Shown: positions 41,100 to 53,700 of the stretch, piece by piece
Numbering within the stretch: position 1 is the first letter of the stretch
Layout of the letters: every line of letters starts with the position of its first letter
Assembly: GCF_905115235.1 (NCBI RefSeq)
Contig: NC_051853.1
Span: forward strand, 46,869,467 to 46,933,466
Length of the DNA: 64,000 nt
Reading direction: 5' to 3'
Source: Hermetia illucens
Lineage: Eukaryota; Arthropoda; Insecta; Diptera; Stratiomyidae
Notes under the pieces: model-generated
What the model was told of the DNA's origin: nothing
The model's database searches: none
The model's input: the letters and a program-made list of their open reading frames with translations, nothing else
Made by a program: the position numbers and the translations under genes

Positions 41100-44000
41100 A
41101 GTGAATTCTGAGTACGCATTTACTTCTCCCCCTTGGACATCACCTTGTCGTAGTCGGGGAGTTTTGGTCGTTTACTACTACACTAAGGGTGTCCAAAAAC
41201 ACATGAACATGGGAACAAAGAATTGTAACTCTCCAAGTGATAAGAAATCACCGATTTCAAATCCACCCGCGACTTTAGGAAATCAGGTCGTGGCCGAAGC
41301 ACGGATTTTCGAAGCCTCACCTAATTCATGTTCCCCCACGGAGAAATCTGTGGAAGACAGGCTCTCCATTTCAGTGGAAAACCTACACCCGGTGTCTACG
41401 GCGCGGTCAGCCAAAAAGGATAATACAACAACCTCCCCTAATGAGAGGAACTGAAAACCTGACTACCGCCGGGCTGTCACTGTTGCCTAACTCTTCTTAA
41501 ATACAGGAAAGGAGAAGGGACTACAGGGTTGCCTGTCAAAATCTTATCCTCTGCCTGTACTCGGAAAAACGGAAGAAAGGGAAGCTGGTAATGTGGACGC
41601 AACTGGTGAAACTGTTAGGGCTCCTAGCTGACGATAACGGAAGGCACTGCGAAAGAAGGCGAGGTTTCTTGGGAATGAGGACATGGACGTTGCTACACCA
41701 CCAAGTGTGGGAATATCCAGAGAAATCGGACACAAGAAAGCGGAACTTTCGGTGGAAGGTGAGGACAAGCTGATACTCGTAACTCCGGTGAGATCCACCC
41801 TGAACGCAGTAGACTTTTCAGTTGGCGGCGATTTTCAGATTAGACTGCACTTATGGCTACAAACATAAGAGTTAGTCAAATTAACCTGCAGCATGCTAAA
41901 GCTTCTTCCTATCTTCTGACGGGAATGCTGGCAAAGTTGCAGGACTGTTCTTATATATTTCTAGTACAAGAGTCATGGGTTCGTTTTAACAGAATCTGCG
42001 ATATTGGATCAGTCAAGGGGACTATCATCTTCTTCGATGAAAGATCCTCGAGACCGAGAGCTGCGTTCTGATGTCAAAATTGTTAGAGGCGACCGTGCTG
42101 AGTCAATTCTGTTCCCAGGACATTGATGGTGTCAACTTACAATACCAGGTTAATGGTAAGAGGAGAAACGTCATAGTTGCCTCTGCCTACTTACCCTATG
42201 ATTCTTTGTGTCCTCCACCGACATAAAAACTAGGGGATCTAGTAGTGTATGCAAAATCAAGTGACCTTGACCTTTTAATAGGTTGTGATGCGAACGCTCA
42301 GCACTTTCCTAGAGGAGAGAAGCTGTTTGATTTTATCACTTCAGTTCGTGGGGTCAAAAAGAAGTGAAGTAATTGACCTAACAATCTGTACTTCAAAGTT
42401 GTTGGAGTTGATTAAAAACAGGTGAGAACTAGATGAAGTCTCACTCTCAGATCACTTTACTTACAATTTAGTCTGACTATTGGAGGTAAAAAGCCTGTAA
42501 TACAAAGACGGAATACTAGGAAAACAGATTGGACAAAGTTCAATTAACTTCATGGCGACAAAGTTGAGCTCCCTAGACGACTAAGCACTCGTTTGGCGAT
42601 AGCAGATCAATTGAAAACTCTGAATCGTACACTTCTAGAGTGCTTTGAAGAGGCTTGTCCTACTTCCCGAAGCCAACGCGATAAAACGATTCTATGGTGG
42701 GACCGAGAACTGCAAAGACTCAGGAAATCGTGCTTGCAAAAGCAATAAAGAAAAGGACTGGTTAAACTTCTGGAACTCACAGCGTGAATATAAGAGGCTC
42801 GTAAAGCGTTTGAAACGAGACTCTTTTAGAGCATACTGTGAAAAACTGGAAGGTGAAAGGGAGACTTCCAAGCTGTACAGAGTCCTTAATAGGGATGAGT
42901 CGGCCAAGTTGGACTCTCTTAGAAAACCGGATGGTACTTTCACGAACTCTAGAGTCTATACAGACTCTCTTGGAAGTACACCACCTGGGAGAACAGGTCT
43001 CAAAAATGGGAAGAAGTGAATTGGTGCAAACCCTTCAACACGAAGGTGTTGCAAGAGGGAATTGGGACACTGCGAGAGCCGTTGGTTCAAATGAAAAGGC
43101 GGGAGCTGCTATACGATCATTTGAACACTTCAAAGCACCTGGAATGGATGGCATCTACCCAACGATGCTAAAAGAGGCTATAGAGCACTTAGAGCAACTT
43201 CTAAGAAATATTTTTCGAGGATGTCTTGCTTGAGATACGTGCCTTCATCTTGGCAGAAGGTGAAAGTAGTCTTTATACCAACACCTGGGAAAGATGACTA
43301 TTCAAATCCAAAGAACTTCAAGCAAATCAGCTTAACATCATTTTCGCTGAAATGTCTGGAGAGACAAGTTTAGCGTCACATTCACGAGGTGGCGCTAAGG
43401 GCTCGATATGCTCGAAGAGTCGCGCCTTGTTGGTTATTCAGACGACGTTCCGGCACTTGTTGCCGGACGCATTGTTGAACAGGCGCAAAGCAGACTTGGC
43501 ATATTGATGTGACGGGTAAATGGATGGATGACTGCTCACGGTTTCAGCCTTGCGCTGGAAAAACCCGAAGTAGTCATCTTGACCAAAAGGAGAATCCGGC
43601 CCTGCATCTCAAATCGATCGGCGAGTTGACTATATCAAAACCAGCGGTTAAATACCTTGGTTAAATGCTCGACTCGAAGATGAGCTTCTTCGAGCAAATC
43701 AAAGAAGCAGCGGACAGGGCTGCAGCTGGAGTGGCGGCCTTGAGTCGACTAATGGCGAATGTTCGGGGCCCTACTAGGAGACGTCTGCTTATGGGAGCAA
43801 CGCGGTCAGTTTTGCTCTATGGTGCGAAGATTTGGGCTGATGCCCTTGATAAGGAAGCGCATGGTAAGCGCCTTGCTTAAGTGCAGAGACGGGGAGCTTT
43901 GCAAGTGGTGTCTGCTTATCGCACTGTCTCCGAACCGGCCGTGATGATGATCGCGGGAGTGATCCCCGTTGCCCTCCTTGCCCAGGAGCGCAAAGCTATC

Positions 44001-44655
44001 TACCGCCGTAAGGGCGAGAACTACAGAGTGGCAACTCTCATGGCAAAATGAGCCAAGGGGCAGATGGACTGCGCGGCTCATAGACAATTTAGACCCGTGG
44101 CTGAACCGAAGGCACAGTGAGATTGATTACTTCCTTACCCAACTTCTAAGCGGGCATGGAGGTTTTCAGTCTTACCTGCACAGGATTGGGAAGGCGTGAT
44201 CTCCTGACTGTGTGTCCTGCAATGGAGTGGTGGACGACGCTGAACACACCTTTTTCTCTTGCGAGATGTGGGACGGGCTTCGCTAGCAGCTCTATGCAGA
44301 CACAGGGGAGCTCTCTTCAGACAACATTGTCAAAGAGATGCTGAAGAGCGCTGGCAGCTGAAATTGTGTCGCCCATTATGTTCGGGTTTTGCTTGTTGCG
44401 AAGAACTCGACCGGCGGAGGGACCGGGCGGTAAGGGGTTCCTTGAACTAACAACTCCTTTCCTTCCCTCCCCTCCCGTTGGTGAAGGGGAAGCCGGGAGA
44501 GCGGGAGGGCTACCCCGAAGTAATGTGTCAAACGGTTCCAGGCTAGTTCTCTGATGACAGGGAGGTGTCTAGTTGGTAGTCCGACAGCGTATTGTTGCAG
44601 GAGTCCAACACTGTGCTCGCAAACGCATTCACCTTCCCTATTTCAAAAAAAAACT
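41100..44655 (+). mobile_element. R1-like LINE, near full-length order, decayed
   Basis: Possible ORF1 remnant at 41101-41830. ORF2 starts at 41853 with MATNIRVSQINLQHAKASSY and LVQESWVRFN, the endonuclease N-terminus. A VPWW-like linker and GMDGIYPTMLKEAIEHL follow at about 43141-43200. The RT palm region is partly deleted. Then MLDSKMSFFEQIKEAADRAA, SVLLYGAKIWADALD, VSAYRT and the GVIPVALLAQERKAIYRRK block (43665-44000), and a CCHC-like tail near 44210-44290. It ends near an A-rich run at 44643-44653. ORF2 has many stops and frameshifts. Lies between Ir8a and rutabaga. Confidence 0.8.
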
Positions 44656-47600
44656 GATCCGTGCTAATGTTTCCTTCGGGCTGTCGTGCAAGCAGTGCGT
44701 TCAAAGTGATGGTTAGTGGAGAGCTTTAGTCTTCCATCAATATTTACTATGACGCACCGTTGGGTCCATCCAGTGTAGCGTCGCCACACAGGCTAGATAC
44801 CTTTGGGCGCGGTGGATGAGAAAATAAAAGCATGGGTTATACATTAAGAACAAACCACATTTTTTTAGCTGGTTAGCTGCGATGGAATCCACTATGCGGT
44901 GGAATCCAATCTTTCTGATATTTCGATGGATGGGTAAGTTGCCCTGGGTAATATGGTTTAGACCAGTTGCGGTAGTTCTAGGCGAGCTGGCGCACATTAA
45001 TGGGAATAGGCAACCCTTGGGGTATTGGATGAAACGATTGTAACGTTGTCATATAGACACCCTCGAATAAACTTTTAAGTGAATATAATTATAAACGAAT
45101 ATTTCGTAATATTTATTCCTTTATTTCTTCATCTATTCATTATCTAATATGCTATTTTAAGTATTTCTTATAAGGTTCTTTTGGTTTGTCAACATTTGAG
45201 TTTATTGTATTTACGTCTACAGTTTTGCAAATTGATGTATATGTTCAGTAAAGTAACAATTGACAAAGCTTTTGCTTTATGTGTTTTACAATTTAAATTC
45301 AAGTCAACTTCTTACGGATAGAGTTGTTCTACTTGTAGATTTTAAAATCACTTCAAAAATATCTTGTATTTCCTTTTCTGATGAGATGAATGTGATGATG
45401 ATCATGCTAAATTGCAAAGTGATATTCATGAGAAATTCTTGTTTGTACAGTGAACATGTCAGAAGTAGTTTGTTACGTGTGTTGGAACTTGTGTTGCTGT
45501 TTTTCAACTATTGTAATGATATTGTAAGAAAACGATTTAGCTGGTCACTGTTTCGGGATTATGCTGTGAATGATGTATATTTTTTCCTCGTTTTTTAGTG
45601 CGTTATTATGGATGGAGATACAGAGTTTTGCTAATAAATTACGGAGTGTATGGAAATATTAGATTAACTGACGAAGTTTATCAGATAATCAAGTTAAGCT
45701 GTCGTTTTCTGATCAGCCCAGCCTTTTCACTGTAATGTGGAATCACTGAAAGTGTTGAAGATTACTCAGTTTAATTTGGAAGACAAAATTGGAACTGATT
45801 GAGCAGCAGTAGTCGAGAACTGTTCAACATAATTTTGTTTTTGGATGTTATAAGAATTTATCCTAGGTGGAAAAATCCGTTTAAATATTCATGTTATGTT
45901 ATAAGAGTCCTTCATTGCATTTGAGATTTGTAACTGCTAAAAAATAAAATTGCAAAGTTGAAACTTTTTTAATTTAACATGCGCCTTTAGATATTTAAGC
46001 AATATTTAAACATCATTCTATATGATCACATTTATGAAACCGCTTCATCTTGAGCCTCGACGACTTTAAATTCTTCTCCTTTGTATAGTAGATAATTCAG
46101 GGAGTACTTTCCGCACAATGAAGCGTACAAATAAAATACAATTTAGGATACGCAGTATTTCCACGAATACAAAGTACGAGCCGACCACATTTATTATTTT
46201 GATAAGTATAATACTTTACATTTTACTTTCCAATATGCGTAAATGTGCGAGGAGTTGAAACCGAAAAAAAGAATCAAAAGAGAATCCAAATATATCTAAT
46301 CAATGGAAGCTGGAGTTTACTTCAACAAAAAGTTCATATATTCCTACATAACTTCACTGAGCATCACACTTCGCTGCCTTTGAGAAAAAAAAACTCAATT
46401 TCGAACAGTCATCCTATCTGCCAAGTACTCAAAGCACGAGGAAGCAGGTTCACGAGGAATTAGAAGGAATTTCCAGAGCTTCTTATCAACGGCTTCCCAA
46501 CTTTTCTCATTGGTATATGCGGGTAATCGTTCCCTTTTAATTGAAGATATTTATTTTGGAGAAATTACTTTCAAATTTTGGACATGATGAAGAGCAAATT
46601 TCACTCTTGTTTATGTCATGTTACGGCTCCTTACGGCTCGCAGTTTCCGATGACAAGTACTAGCACATAGGGTCTAAAAATTGGCAAGAACTTCACTGAA
46701 ACAAAAGTTCTTCGAGTGATCCGTAAAAGGAAGATGCGGCAGAGAAGAGTAAACGGACAATAAACAAAATTGATGCCAGTGAATCACTCATATGAAAGCG
46801 AGTGTAAGTTTTTCCCACTGCACATGACCGGCAAGGAGAGAAATCAACCAAGGAAAATTCTAGGAGGCCCTGACAAACGGCTATAAACATTTTGCAAAAC
46901 TTTCCTCTCACCACTCGTAAGCTGTTTGCCGGATTTGCCTGGATTTTTCCCGGACGTACAGACATCCATAATAACGACCTTTTTGAGTAAAACATTTCTG
47001 AGTACACGATGCATAATTGTAAAATATTGAAAGTAAGATACTCGTAATGTAGATAGTTTAAATCAGTCACTTTTAATTATACATAACAATATATTTATCG
47101 CTTGGCGTGTTTTCTTCATTAATTCTACGATATTGGTTACAAGTAAATAATTAACATCTAAAATATCAAAACAGAATTTTCGCTTACAATTCAAAAATTA
47201 TGTTACACGAAAAGTATTACTCAAAATATCTGAGGATCTAAGTAGATTAGAATTGATATTTAAAAACGCACATCAAATCTAACTTTTTGCTTAATTTTTT
47301 TTTCATTTCATTTTAACTTATGACGATTATAAAGAAGTTATAAATATTTCTAAAATTTCGCAGGATCAAAACTTTATACATTGGCAGGCATTACCTGTAG
47401 CCTGTGTTACCTTAATGCAAATTCATTAACAAGTAAATCATTAAATGTACTTATCAAGCATTTGGGCTCATCATCTTGCGAATAATGGCAATGTTGGGTT
47501 CATTGGGGAGTCTAAAATGAAATAAGCAGGAAATGAGGCACCTGGTATGCACAAAGCTAGTGCACGTAATGTGAAAAGTATAAATCATAGTAGATATGTA

Positions 47601-47732
47601 TGTAATGTAAGAGAAAATAACAGAAATTTCAAACATCAACCAATTGTGCAGATTTCAAAACAAAATGTTTCTGAAATTTGAGAGTAGTATTCCTAACAAC
47701 TTACATTTAAAACAACTTGAAAAATATTTGCT
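44656..47732. other. Rutabaga 3' flank and probable 3' UTR
   Basis: No exon or clear repeat was recognised. The left part to about 45030 is GC-richer and may be repeat-derived. From about 45060 to 47732 the sequence is very AT-rich with several minus-strand AATAAA signals (for example TTTATT near 46192 and 46549), fitting a long 3' UTR of rutabaga. Short plus-strand frames here look random. Confidence 0.4.
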
Positions 47733-50700
47733 TCAGTTTTGTGGACCGAATTTACTTGTTATTTTGTGTGACACATTTACAATTGCCATTTCATGTTTTG
47801 AATCCAGTTCACAATCGTAAAGACCACTTAAGGAATCTAAACTGAGAAGACGCGAACTGGCACGGCTTGATATTGATGTGTCGTCGACATCGGGCGCATT
47901 GTAGAGAGAATTTACATCTGAGAGAGCACCTTCGGCATCTGTTAAGCCAGCTTCATTTAATAGCGAAATATTTTCTAAACCAGGCTCGTCTGTGATGTAG
48001 CCAGTCGATTCAGCACCACCTGAAAAAAAAACAAGCACAAAAAAGGTAAATGTTAAATACTGAGTTCTTTTTCTTTATATAAAATGAAATTGGGGGAGTC
48101 GGATTGCGCAGTACCGTGAACGGCGGAAAAGTATAGAACAATCATTCAGGAGTTTGGGAGACACATGTCGGAAAGACACGAGGGTTTTGATGACTTGTAG
48201 ATCCATAGCAGGAAAAAATGGGTTTGCAGCCCGAAGATACTACTTTGGATATATACTGCAATAGTAAGGCCAATGATTACCTATGGAGCGGTAATCTGGG
48301 CAGAAAGAAAAGAACTCAGCACACAAGCCAGGAAATTATCATACATAAGCTCCAAAGACTGGCTTGCGTGTGTATCAGTGGGGCAATGAGGACATGCCCA
48401 ACGGCATCCCTGGAGGTCCTTCTGGGATTAACCTCTTTCCATCTGCCCATACAAATACAAGCAAGGAGGGCAATAATCAGGATGGCCGGTAGTATCAGTG
48501 AGGCGGGGAGCTGCCTAAACTGAAGGAAGATTGATATTCTTTCTAGGCGGTATCCCGAAGTACTGATACCAAGGGACAACGAGGTTTCACTTCGATAAGA
48601 AGTTTGAAACACGTTGGAGTAACAAGGCAAACTCGGAGAGTGTGGCTGCGACATACAGCTTAAACCAGCAACTGATTACTTGGTCCACTGACAGCAGAGG
48701 GTGCCGGTGTCATTGGTCGAAGGAAAATGTACTTTGAGCCAATGGGCCGATGCACTAGCATATTTCAGGCGGAATAAACGCTATAAACAGATGTACCTCT
48801 TTTAAACTCCAAAGAAACTACAGGGGGCAGAACATTGCTATTCTCACCGATAGCCAAGCAGCGATCAAGGCACTTAGGTTCAACCAGGTGAACTCTAAAC
48901 TGGCATGGGAATGCCTTGAGAGACTGAATACACTCGGCTTGACCAACAAGGTCTGGATACTCTGGGTTCCAGGCCATGTTGGTTTGGGAGGCAACGAGGC
49001 AGCGCACGAACTAGCCAAGAAGGGAGTGGGGGCGCCTTTACACGGGCCAAAACCCTTCTCTGAAATCGGAGATGGTTTCATGGCTATAACACTAAAAAAT
49101 GAAGAGGAACGGTTGAGGGAACTATACTGGGTGAAGTAGTCCAGGGTGCTTATTGGGGGATACGAACCCAGCTGTCTTGAACCCATGCGGATAAAGGATT
49201 GCTTAAACCTCACCAAAAAGAACCTCCGAATCATAGTGGGAATTCTCACTGATCACTGTCGGCTAAACTATTACCTAGGGAAGCTGGGGATATCTACGGG
49301 CACTGCCTGCAGGTTTTATGCAGAGTATGGTCAAACCTCTATACACGTCCTGGGACAGTGTCCGGCACTTGTGCAAAGTAGATTGAGGCACCTGGGAGAA
49401 CACTTAATACCAGATGCCAGGTTGCAAGATCTGAAAGTAGGGAACATACTAAAATGCCTGACGGTTATAGGCTTGCTTGAGATACTATGATTAATAGGTA
49501 TACTATAACCAGTAAAAGGGGCACAATAGTTCTTTAAGGACGCGGTGTGACTTTCCCTTAACAGAATAATAATAATTTCAGCTAATTAACTATTTTTTCT
49601 TTTCTTTTTTCCTGTTATTGACAAGTAAGCGAGCTGCTCCGCCGTAGTGAATTATGCTGCGATTTTTTTGTGTGGAGCTCGACTGAATCTCCTCTAAGTC
49701 GCCCACACACTGCAGCGCCTCTACACTACCCCACCCCCAGCTGATACTGGGCTTCGGCGACTAAACCTGACTGTTGGCCCGCCAGCTCTAGGGACGCAGA
49801 TCAAATCTCATGCGCCGTGCCCTTCTCTTCCCCGAACCTTACCCCCGGAGACAAAAGGCTTTAGCTTGGACACGGAGACGTTCTTGAGCCTGCCGTCGAC
49901 GTCAAGCCTAAAGAAGTGCTCGCCTCTGTTTAAAACTTCATATGGACCCTCATATGGTGGTTGCAGGGACTTCCGGGAAGCATCCACGCGAACCAAAACA
50001 TGTGTGCAGACACCCAGGTCCTTGGAGGCATTAGCCTTACTCGAAGAAAGACGGGATGGCGGTGGTGATTTTAATTTGGCCATGGTGTCTCTGAACAAGC
50101 GCAAAAGCCCAATGGTGGAAAGGGCTGAGGCCACCGCGTCAACCTGTCGATGCTTATAAGGCAATACTTGAAGTCATGCGAATCTCGGAAGCAGTCAATA
50201 ATATCGATGTGGATCGTGTGAAAACGCTTGGTAGACCGAGGAAATAACCCTACTTTTTCCTGTGCTTGTTTGGTGACTTTACATTTCTGGCACGCAAAGC
50301 ACTGTCTAGCCTAGGAATAAATTGCTTATTTATTGAGGGCCAGGAATATTTGCAAGTGACCAGTCGATTCGTTGTTCGGATGTCTGGGTGCGCTAGATCA
50401 TGTACTGCGTGGAATACTTCCTTACGAAAAGTAGCCGGAATATATGGCCTAGATCCCTTTTCAGAGGTCTCGCAGAGTATTTCGGAGATTGGGGAAAAGG
50501 GAAAATGCCCCGAAATTTCTACTTGGAATTGTCCATGAGGCTCTGAAGCACTGTGTCATCCTTCTATGCTTCGGCGATTGAAGAAAAATCGACTGCGGCA
50601 GTGATTTCGATCTCTGAAATGCGTGACAAAGCGTCTGTAACTACATTGCATCCAGACACGTGTTGGATGTCTAAAGTAAACTAACTTATAAAGTTCAGGG

Positions 50701-53700
50701 GCCGAACCTGGCTAGGGGACGCTTTTTCGGGCTTCTACTTAAAAGCTTAGGTAAGAGGCTTGTTGTAAGTGAATACCGTGAATGGACTGCCTTCTAGGGA
50801 ATATCGGAAGTATTTGATTGTCATTTACGTGGCTGTAGTTCCGTTGAGCTGTATTCAATTATTTGGAGAAGAAGAGTATTACTCTGCGAGGGGAGCAACT
50901 CAATTGCTGTTTCTTCTTTGATGTGCACTGTGGGCAGTAGTTATCCTGTACACCTGTGCAACACAATTTCTGAGATTGGGATCGAACTTTGGCCATCCAC
51001 GAGTTTTGCCTAAATAGACAAGGAATTGAAAATTTAGGGACATCCTCCAAATTATGGCTTTAGGATGTCAAGGAAGGGAGGGAACCTCAGAGGCCACGCC
51101 TCATTGAATATCTGAGGCAGTGAAGACAATAATTGAGGTTGTGATCCGTTGTGGATCCCTCCCCCTCCATCGCGCCACTCGAGTCCGGAGATGGATCGCT
51201 CCATTCGCGCGGTTGAACCGTCTTTTTTTTTTCATTTTTCAGGTTTTAGCTCGCGTTTTGGTTTATCTCATAAGGCTTACGCGAATTTGAATATTTGCAG
51301 GAACCGGTGCGGACCGTCAGAGACTCACAATTCGGATCTTTACCTTCTGGCACCAGTCCACAAATAACTTTGGATAGATGATAAAAGCTTTCTAAAATTT
51401 TTGACCACTGTAGCAGGATTTGAATTGTTTGTAGAAATGCACAGTATTAATTCTCCATTTTAAGAAACAGGCTCGAAAGCATTTGAGAAACCTTCGATGT
51501 CCCAATTACCATCTAAATTTTTTTCATGCTGCGATATTTTAATTCATAACTCAATAAATGCGTTCTGATAGTATAACAGGATCTATCAAATCCGTTTGCA
51601 CATCACATGCTCATTTTCCAAGTATGGTCTTTTTAATGAAGCTGGGGTTCAGCAGATTATCAACATTTAACTTTGGAACAGCTTTTTACCTACTGATAAA
51701 TCACTTGGACTGCATGTATTAGCGGCTGCATGACTTCACAAGGTAATCCATATGCAGAAATTGTAACCAAATACACTCTTTTTTGATAAAGATCGAAGGA
51801 CAACTAAGGCTCTCTTTATAAAATAGCTTGGGAAAAGGATTCTGCTACTTATCCCAATCAGCCCTAAAAATGGTTTTCAAGATAACGTTTCACCGTAAAC
51901 CTCTTGTCACACAAATCGTACAAACGATGCTATGATTTTGGCCATTGTTGTAGATCCCTACATATAGATTTTTTGTTTGCTTTGTTTTCTTTACTCTATC
52001 AACTTAGACTATGCAGGTCCAGCAATGCTCCTAGTTGTATATTAATGAAAGATTTCACGTTCGGTTTTTAAACTAAGCTAACTAAGCAATATTATCTAAA
52101 TAACATACCTGTTGCTTCTTCACGACAGTCTTCATCTGACCACTCCGATTGGCTTTCGACTGGATTCGAGTCGAGTGACTGATGATGGGCAGCACCAAAC
52201 TTCAGTTCATCGTTTATCACATTTAACTCAGAGCCTTCATTTTGATCATCTCCATGCTCCATACTCCTTCCAGACGCCTCGAATCGATTATCATCCACAT
52301 CTTCTTCAAATTCGTCATCGTCTAAATTATCCTCGGTGTCATCCCGTTCGCCATTCAATACATCTAAACTATCTCTACTATTTTCGCATTCACTTGACAA
52401 ACAGCGTCTTAGCCGATGATTGTGATCTTTGGCGTAGTTACTCGATTTTGATTTTGTGTGGCTGTTTGTTGTTTGTGACTGTGGCTGATGTTGCTGTTGT
52501 TTTTGCGCATTATTTAAGTAATTGTTGCTACGATTCTCGTGAAGAATTTCACATGATTCCGTGTCAGACGTTTGCCTGGAATGTGGGAAAATATTTGTTA
52601 GCCTTGTTCAGAAAAAATTTAAATATGTTGTGAGGGCTCGTTAATTTCATTGGGATATTTAGACTGAAAATGTTCGAAATGCATTGCGAAACAGAGAACA
52701 TCTAGAAATTGTAATTACAACACCAATTGCAAATTTGAATACATTTTAAAAGCCTTCACATACATAGTTGCATAAAGCGTAAAACAACTTACATTTGACT
52801 GGATTCCGAAGGATTCTTATTTCTTGTGATTTCCTTGATTGCCTCCAACCCAACCGGATGTTTCGTGATAAAACTCGTACTACCTCCAATCCGCGATAAT
52901 CCGCCACCTTTGTCCACCGATTCCAGTTCATATTTGGTTTTATTATTATTTATGCCTATCTTATTGTTACCGCTAGCGTAGCCTAATTCTATATTATTAC
53001 GACAATTATTTAGTACGTTTGCAGCATTAGCTGTTGAGGAGAAATGATTCAAACCATCCTTTGTACGTGCTGATTCATTCAGGATACGTTGAATTTCACG
53101 TTCAAAGGGAGACTTCGCTGCCGCCATAGCATCACTAACGCCGTTACCGCTCCCACTGTTACTTCCATTGCCACCGCTATTGCTTCCTAGTCGTTCATGA
53201 TATTCAAAGCTGGTGCACGAGTCGCCTTTATTTTGAGTAGTTGTTTGTCCCTGACTCTCAGTTGTCGAGCTTATTTCGTAATCCTTTAAATTAGCAATAT
53301 CGATCACGGGACTGAGTTTTGGAGATGTCGGATCAACTTGTATATCACAAGGGTACAGCCACTGGAGTGGATTAGCATTTTTCGTTAGGTGATTTGGTGG
53401 CCTTGGTGAATCCTCGTCACCTTCACCTTCGGTCGTTTTTGAGTAGCTTTCATCAGAGGAACTTACACTTGGCGAATGTGGGCGGGAACTGAGATCATCT
53501 GTTGACGACATTTCGCGCGTTTCTTCAATATCAGGCGGTAATTTTGGCAACGGCTTCATGTAGGTACGAAGTAGAGGAGTATTTGACCGTAGATTCGATG
53601 TGACGGTAGCTTTCGATAGGTTCGGTGCTTGTTGCATTGGAAGCGGAGTACTCACTGGTGAGGGGCAGGTGTATCGTGGTGGTTCGTATTTTGGTGGATT

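Noticed and set aside
45260-45598. 112-codon plus-strand reading frame
   Set aside because: Low-complexity, AT-rich, no splice partner; probably antisense to the rutabaga 3' UTR.
52112-52633. 173-codon plus-strand frame
   Set aside because: Opposite-strand shadow of the acidic rutabaga tail exon.
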